Assembly: GCA_028275645.1 (NCBI GenBank)
Contig: JAPWUH010000031.1
Span: 1-10,205, forward strand
Length of the DNA stretch: 10,205 nt
Origin: Caldivirga sp.
GTDB lineage: Archaea > Thermoproteota > Thermoprotei > Thermoproteales > Thermocladiaceae
Direction: 5' to 3'
Part shown: piece after piece, positions 6,951-10,205 of the stretch
How the letters are laid out: every line of letters starts with the position of its first letter
Numbering within the stretch: position 1 is the first letter of the stretch
Made by a program: the position numbers and the translations under genes
Notes under the pieces: generated by a model
Databases searched by the model: none
Told to the model about the DNA's origin: nothing
The model's input: only the letters and a program-made list of their open reading frames with translations

Positions 6951-7678
6951 GGGTAGCTAGGCTAAGGTACACGCACAGTGAGCCACTTTTCAGGTATTCC
7001 GGCCTAAATCCAGTGTCTGCAAGCAACAACGAGTCTGTTAAGCTGGTGCTTGAGGGTGAGGTTGACGTAGCCTTCGTACCATTAACTTACGCAGCCCAGT
7101 ACTGCGACGTATTAGGCATGATTCCCCACTACGCAATATACAGCAGAGGCACTGTGTTATCGGCCAGGTTGTTCAAGGGCTTGGGTAAGGGTTATGCTGC
7201 AGTTGAGGATACTAGTGTTAATGCAAGTGCCTTAACGGCATTAATGGGTATAACCTTCGACAGGGTTAAGGATCCCTACGAGGCACTTAGTAGGTATGAG
7301 GGTGTTTTGGTGATTGGCGATGAGGCACTTAAAATGAGCTCCCGGGGGCTGCCATACATTGTTGATGTTGGTGAGTTATGGGAGAGGAAGGTTGGGAAAC
7401 CCCTCGTATACGCCGTGATGGTGGCTAGGCTTGGGGTTGATTACGGTGAGTTGATGGGTGTTGTTAAGAGGATTGGGGAGTCACTGGGCATCTTCATGAG
7501 CAACCCCGAGCCACTCATAAGGGAGGTTGCGGCCAAGCTCAACATACCTGAGGTTATCGTCAGGGATTACTTAACCAGGAGTATTAGGTACGTGGTTGAT
7601 GATGAAGTTATTGATGGTATTAGGACCGAGCTTGATGTTCTCAAATTACCGAAGTGCCTAAGGGTGATGCCTCGTTAA
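6947..7678 (+). CDS. mqnA: Chorismate dehydratase MqnA
   Basis: MqnA removes water from chorismate to give 3-[(1-carboxyvinyl)oxy]benzoate, the entry step of the futalosine menaquinone pathway and the substrate of MqnE next door. It has a periplasmic-binding-protein-like fold without a signal peptide. Family blocks seen are EGEVDVAFVPLTYAA (36-50), HYAIYSRGTVLSARLF (61-76), DTSVNASALTALM (88-100), LVIGDEAL (121-128) and VDVGELWERKVGKPLVYAVMVA (139-160). The GDEAL and GELW..K.GKPLVYA blocks indicate MqnA rather than MqnD. At 243 residues it is shorter than the usual 270 or more. The N-terminal motif, normally YLN[ST]xPL, reads YTHSEPL (8-14), with His10 where the Asn is expected. The gene overlaps mqnE by four bases and has a strong internal Shine-Dalgarno. 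Its stop overlaps that of the convergent sulfoquinovose synthase gene. Confidence 0.87.
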   Translation: MRVARLRYTHSEPLFRYSGLNPVSASNNESVKLVLEGEVDVAFVPLTYAAQYCDVLGMIPHYAIYSRGTVLSARLFKGLGKGYAAVEDTSVNASALTALMGITFDRVKDPYEALSRYEGVLVIGDEALKMSSRGLPYIVDVGELWERKVGKPLVYAVMVARLGVDYGELMGVVKRIGESLGIFMSNPEPLIREVAAKLNIPEVIVRDYLTRSIRYVVDDEVIDGIRTELDVLKLPKCLRVMPR

Positions 7679-8841
7679 CCCCTCCATCTAACCCTAGGCT
7701 TAAGCACATGGGCCTTGGCCTCAATCCTATCCCTAAACCTACTTAAATCCCTAAGTATCCCCTTGGCCTCATCCCTCATGTTCCTCCTCAACCCATACAT
7801 ACCCAACCTGGGTAAGACCCTCCTCTCCGGTTCGTAGTATAAGTCATCCTCCGGCTCAACCCTTGGATTTGGTATGTGGGTTACCCTAGGCTCATAGCCA
7901 AGGACCTCCTTACTGGCTTCCCTAACCAACTCCGCAATTTTATTGAGTGTCAGTATCTCCCTGTAGTGGTAAACTGTCCTATACTCACCATCACTTGGCG
8001 GGTTCTCTAGGAGTAGCATGAGGGCGTCTATGGTGTCCTCAAGCGAGGTGAAGCCCTTCTTCTGAAGACCACTACCGTAGACCGTTAACTCATGGCCTAT
8101 TACAGCCTCCGCGCAGAACCTGTTGAAGACAGTCCCCCAAACGTCATCGAAGTCAAACCTGGTGAATAACTCATCCGAGACAATGTCACTTGTCCTAGTG
8201 CCGTACACTGGGCCCTGGTGGAAGTCAGTTATGGTTAAACCCCACAGCTTATTGGCGTAAACCAGCATGAATGAGTCAAACACCTTGCTCCAATGGTACC
8301 ACGAACCAGCCCACCTCGGCACCAGTATCCTATCCTTAACACCATTAATCACCGCATCAACGAAGGCATCCTCCGGTAGCTTAAAGGCTGGGTACCCAAA
8401 CTCACCAAGGGTGCCCATCTTAAGTAGGTGAATCCTCCTGTCAACATCCCTAATGGAGTATATTACATTTAGCGTTGACTTAAGGTTGTTGGTTATTGTG
8501 TATGAGGCGTGGTTAACGTCTATCATTGAGTATGGGGCTGAGCGCTGCTCGGCGAAGTGGACTATGGCATCTGGCTTATGCCTCTCTATTATGTGCCTAA
8601 CCGAGTCGTAATCCGTGACATCGGCCTCGTGGAATATTATCCTCGAACCGTAGATCTCCTCCACAGCCTTAATCCTATCATCCATGCTCAGTATGGGTAA
8701 CGCTGACCATGAACCAACCTCCTCCACAGCCCTCCTGGTGTAGAAGTTGTCAACGCCAACCACCTCATGACCCCTCCTAACCATTCTCAGCGCTAAAGCC
8801 CACCCCAGGTAGCCGTCAATGCCCAGTATGAGGATCTTCAT
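7675..8841 (-). CDS. agl3: UDP-sulfoquinovose synthase, SQD1/Agl3 family
   Basis: This enzyme converts UDP-glucose and sulfite into UDP-sulfoquinovose, using tightly bound NAD. It belongs to the short-chain dehydrogenase/epimerase fold. In Sulfolobus the homologue Agl3 supplies sulfoquinovose for surface N-glycans; in plants and bacteria SQD1/SqdB feeds sulfolipid. From the ATG at 8841 (388 residues) it shows the NAD loop LGIDGYLGW (6-14), VHFAEQRSAPYSMID (94-108), KMGT with Thr144, and YHWSK with Tyr182 and Lys186. These numbers nearly match the catalytic Thr-Tyr-Lys of the Arabidopsis enzyme. Later come RFDFDDVWGTVFNRFC and GHELTVYGSG. A frame with GTG at 8865 adds eight residues, but that codon abuts the TATA box, so 8841 is preferred. 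It lies just downstream of priS with its own promoter, and its stop overlaps mqnA convergently. Confidence 0.92.
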   Translation of the reverse strand: MKILILGIDGYLGWALALRMVRRGHEVVGVDNFYTRRAVEEVGSWSALPILSMDDRIKAVEEIYGSRIIFHEADVTDYDSVRHIIERHKPDAIVHFAEQRSAPYSMIDVNHASYTITNNLKSTLNVIYSIRDVDRRIHLLKMGTLGEFGYPAFKLPEDAFVDAVINGVKDRILVPRWAGSWYHWSKVFDSFMLVYANKLWGLTITDFHQGPVYGTRTSDIVSDELFTRFDFDDVWGTVFNRFCAEAVIGHELTVYGSGLQKKGFTSLEDTIDALMLLLENPPSDGEYRTVYHYREILTLNKIAELVREASKEVLGYEPRVTHIPNPRVEPEDDLYYEPERRVLPRLGMYGLRRNMRDEAKGILRDLSRFRDRIEAKAHVLKPRVRWRG

Positions 8842-8866
8842 ACGGCAAACACACTCCAACCACACA

Positions 8867-8874
8867 TTTATATC
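8867..8874 (-). promoter_or_regulatory. TATA box of the sulfoquinovose synthase gene
   Basis: GATATAAA is centred about 29 bases before the ATG at 8841 and directly abuts the GTG at 8865. It therefore rules out the upstream GTG as the translation start and predicts a leaderless or near-leaderless mRNA. It lies in the short gap after priS. Confidence 0.65.
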
Positions 8875-8890
8875 TAACTCACTTAACGTG

Positions 8891-9973
8891 CTACTCGGCT
8901 AACTGGGCAATGCCCATCAGTATTAGGTAAACGGCCACGTGAATTGGGACACTCTCCACATCACCAGGTTCCTTAATATGGACAGTCTCCACATCACCAG
9001 GTTCCTTAATATGGACAGTCTCCCCAAGAACCTTACTGATGGGTAATTTCTGGGTTAACCTAATCCTTGGGTTACCCCTCCTGAAGGCAATTGCCCTACT
9101 CAACACACCCTCAATGCCACCGTCAAGGTCCCTTAGGCTTAACTCAACAGCGGATAGCCCTGTCTTCCCATGTAGGCTGTTGGGCATCCTCATGAGCCTA
9201 TTGGTATCTATGGTAACCACCTCATCTATGTGTATGGCCAGGTCCGACGCCAATTCACCAGCCTTACTCTTAATGAGACTTGCCGTAACCTTACCATACC
9301 TAGACGCCGCGTTGATTAACCTACCCACACTGCCGTACAGCCTATGAAGCTGGCTTGCATCAACACTCTGCGGTACCGCAATCAGCAGTGACCTACCACC
9401 CCTATTGATAAGTATCTGCCTGGTTAGGTCGGTCTTACCAGTCAGGTAATCCGTAATCATCCTCCTCTCATCCTGGGTCAGGCTAGTCACCTCCTCAAGC
9501 CCCTCAACATGCACGTGGAAGCCCCTATGCCCCGAGAAGGCCACCCTGATGTACTTTTCATCGATGCCGAATTCATACATAAGGACATCTATGAGCCTCC
9601 TAACCTCAGTCAATGCATCGTTGAGGCACTCAATGGTCAACAACTCAACCCCCCTGCAGTTCTCGGTGGGTAGGTGATCGCCATCTATGTCGAAGACTAG
9701 GTCAGCCCCAAGCCAACCCTTAGTATCCATCTCGCTGGCCGCCGGGTTTCTGAAGTAGGCGCTTGACAGGTAGAGGTTCCTGGGCACCTTACTAGCTATG
9801 AAACCCCTCAACTCACCCCAGTCCCTAAAGCCCAGGTGCCTCACCATTGACTGGGAGTGGAATGGCTGGTAGGCAACTTCCCTACTCTCAATCCTTGGTA
9901 TGCCCGGTGGGTTGAAGGAATTCCTGTAGTAGTTCCTGAAGAGGACCTCAACGTACCTAATTGATTCATCCAC
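8891..9973 (-). CDS. priS: DNA primase catalytic small subunit PriS
   Basis: PriS is the catalytic subunit of archaeal/eukaryotic-type primase. It works with PriL to make RNA primers for replication. In the 360 residues the metal-binding acid motif is DLVFDIDGDH (91-100; Asp95 and Asp97). The nucleotide-binding motif is SGHRGFHVHV (147-156), and the conserved third motif is RLMRMPNSLHGKTGL (259-273). His100, Cys106 and Cys116 sit where other PriS proteins have a zinc knuckle, but the full set of ligands is not evident. The C-terminal region has an exact 11-residue tandem repeat, ETVHIKEPGDV at 318-328 and 329-339. The start is a GTG at 9973 that shares its first base with the TAG stop of the PCNA gene (TAGTG). 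No strong Shine-Dalgarno is visible, so translation is probably coupled to PCNA. Neighbour and function agree, as both act at the replication fork. Confidence 0.95.
   Translation of the reverse strand: MDESIRYVEVLFRNYYRNSFNPPGIPRIESREVAYQPFHSQSMVRHLGFRDWGELRGFIASKVPRNLYLSSAYFRNPAASEMDTKGWLGADLVFDIDGDHLPTENCRGVELLTIECLNDALTEVRRLIDVLMYEFGIDEKYIRVAFSGHRGFHVHVEGLEEVTSLTQDERRMITDYLTGKTDLTRQILINRGGRSLLIAVPQSVDASQLHRLYGSVGRLINAASRYGKVTASLIKSKAGELASDLAIHIDEVVTIDTNRLMRMPNSLHGKTGLSAVELSLRDLDGGIEGVLSRAIAFRRGNPRIRLTQKLPISKVLGETVHIKEPGDVETVHIKEPGDVESVPIHVAVYLILMGIAQLAE
8953..9023 (-). repeat. 33-base tandem repeat inside priS
   Basis: A 33-base unit is repeated exactly from 8953 to 9023, about 2.15 copies (8953-8985 and 8986-9018 plus 5 bases). 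A diverged partial match (GGGACACTCTCC against ATGGACAGTCTCC) continues to the left. Being a multiple of three, it keeps the frame and duplicates the peptide ETVHIKEPGDV. The two copies are identical at DNA level, so the duplication is recent or is kept uniform. Confidence 0.95.
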
Positions 9974-10205
9974 TACTCTATCCTTGGGGCCACGAAGTAG
10001 GCTAATGTTCCACCACCCGAGATTTCGAAGGTTAGGGCCAGTGGCTTCTGGGTGGCGAACTCCACGGTAGCTATGTCGCTTATTTGATAGGCGCGGTTAA
10101 CTATGTCTGAGAGGTAATCCACGCTGTAGGTTGCAGTAGCAGTCTCCTTGTTGTCGTACTCGAAGAGCACCTCCCCACCCCTCTCAAACTTAATCTCAGT
10201 CTCAC
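9973..10205 (-). CDS. pcn: PCNA sliding clamp, C-terminal part (5' end beyond window)
   Basis: Only the last 77 or so codons are present; the open frame continues through base 10205. The GTG at 10170 is internal, since in-frame residues ETEIKFERGGE precede it. Recognisable clamp features are YSVDYLSDIVNRAYQISDIATVEFATQKPLALTFEI and the end GGTLAYFVAPRIE, matching the PCNA C-terminus (YFLAPRIE). PCNA is the ring-shaped processivity factor for DNA polymerase, ligase and FEN1 on chromosomal DNA. Crenarchaea often have several PCNA genes that make heterotrimers; which one this is cannot be told from the fragment. The TAG stop overlaps the GTG start of priS by one base, so the two replication genes form an operon. 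Confidence 0.88.
   Translation of the reverse strand, partial: ETEIKFERGGEVLFEYDNKETATATYSVDYLSDIVNRAYQISDIATVEFATQKPLALTFEISGGGTLAYFVAPRIE

Noticed and set aside
8953..9023. CRISPR-like direct repeats
   Set aside because: The units are directly adjacent without spacers, in frame inside priS.
10168..10170. GTG at 10170 as the start of a 65-residue protein
   Set aside because: The frame is open to the window edge and the whole matches a PCNA C-terminus, so the GTG is an internal Val codon.

Overview
The window comes from an archaeon, most likely a hyperthermophilic crenarchaeote of the Thermoproteales (Caldivirga or Vulcanisaeta-like; the genus is inference). Three things support this. The information-processing genes are archaeal: RNA polymerase Rpo4/RpoF, a DUF655 protein, diphthine synthase, the primase small subunit PriS and a PCNA clamp. 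TATA boxes sit about 25-29 bases ahead of first-gene start codons, leaving almost no leader. Internal operon genes instead carry Shine-Dalgarno sites of the GGTGAT/GAGGTGA type.

Layout, left to right. (1) 1-2639, minus: a broken glycoside hydrolase (GH106 / alpha-L-rhamnosidase-like), running off the left edge. It has a one-base-type frameshift near 1941-1959 and an in-frame TAA at 481-483; coding similarity resumes cleanly after both, and its promoter looks intact. (2) 2697-3627, minus: rpoF followed by a DUF655 gene, a two-gene operon. (3) 3628-3791: a 164-base intergenic stretch with two perfect inverted repeats and the rpoF promoter. (4) 3792-4631, minus: dph5, for diphthamide on elongation factor 2. 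(5) 4672-7678: a futalosine-pathway menaquinone cluster, with mqnC on the minus strand and divergent mqnE-mqnA on the plus strand. (6) 7675-8841, minus: a UDP-sulfoquinovose synthase (SQD1/Agl3 family), whose stop codon overlaps that of mqnA. (7) 8891-10205, minus: pcn (3' part only) and priS, joined by a TAGTG stop/start overlap. PriS carries an 11-residue tandem duplication near its C-terminus.

How the genes fit together. MqnA (chorismate dehydratase), MqnE (aminodeoxyfutalosine synthase) and MqnC (dehypoxanthine futalosine cyclase) give three steps of the alternative menaquinone route. The futalosine hydrolase/deaminase step and MqnD are not in the window. The sulfoquinovose synthase probably supplies UDP-sulfoquinovose for protein N-glycans, as Agl3 does in Sulfolobus, or for a sulfolipid. 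PCNA and PriS are replication partners; RpoF and DUF655 are a recurrent archaeal pair. No RNA gene, CRISPR array or transposase was recognised. Apart from the decayed glycosidase and the structured intergenic region, this is ordinary, dense archaeal core genome, and I do not see a convincing undescribed system.
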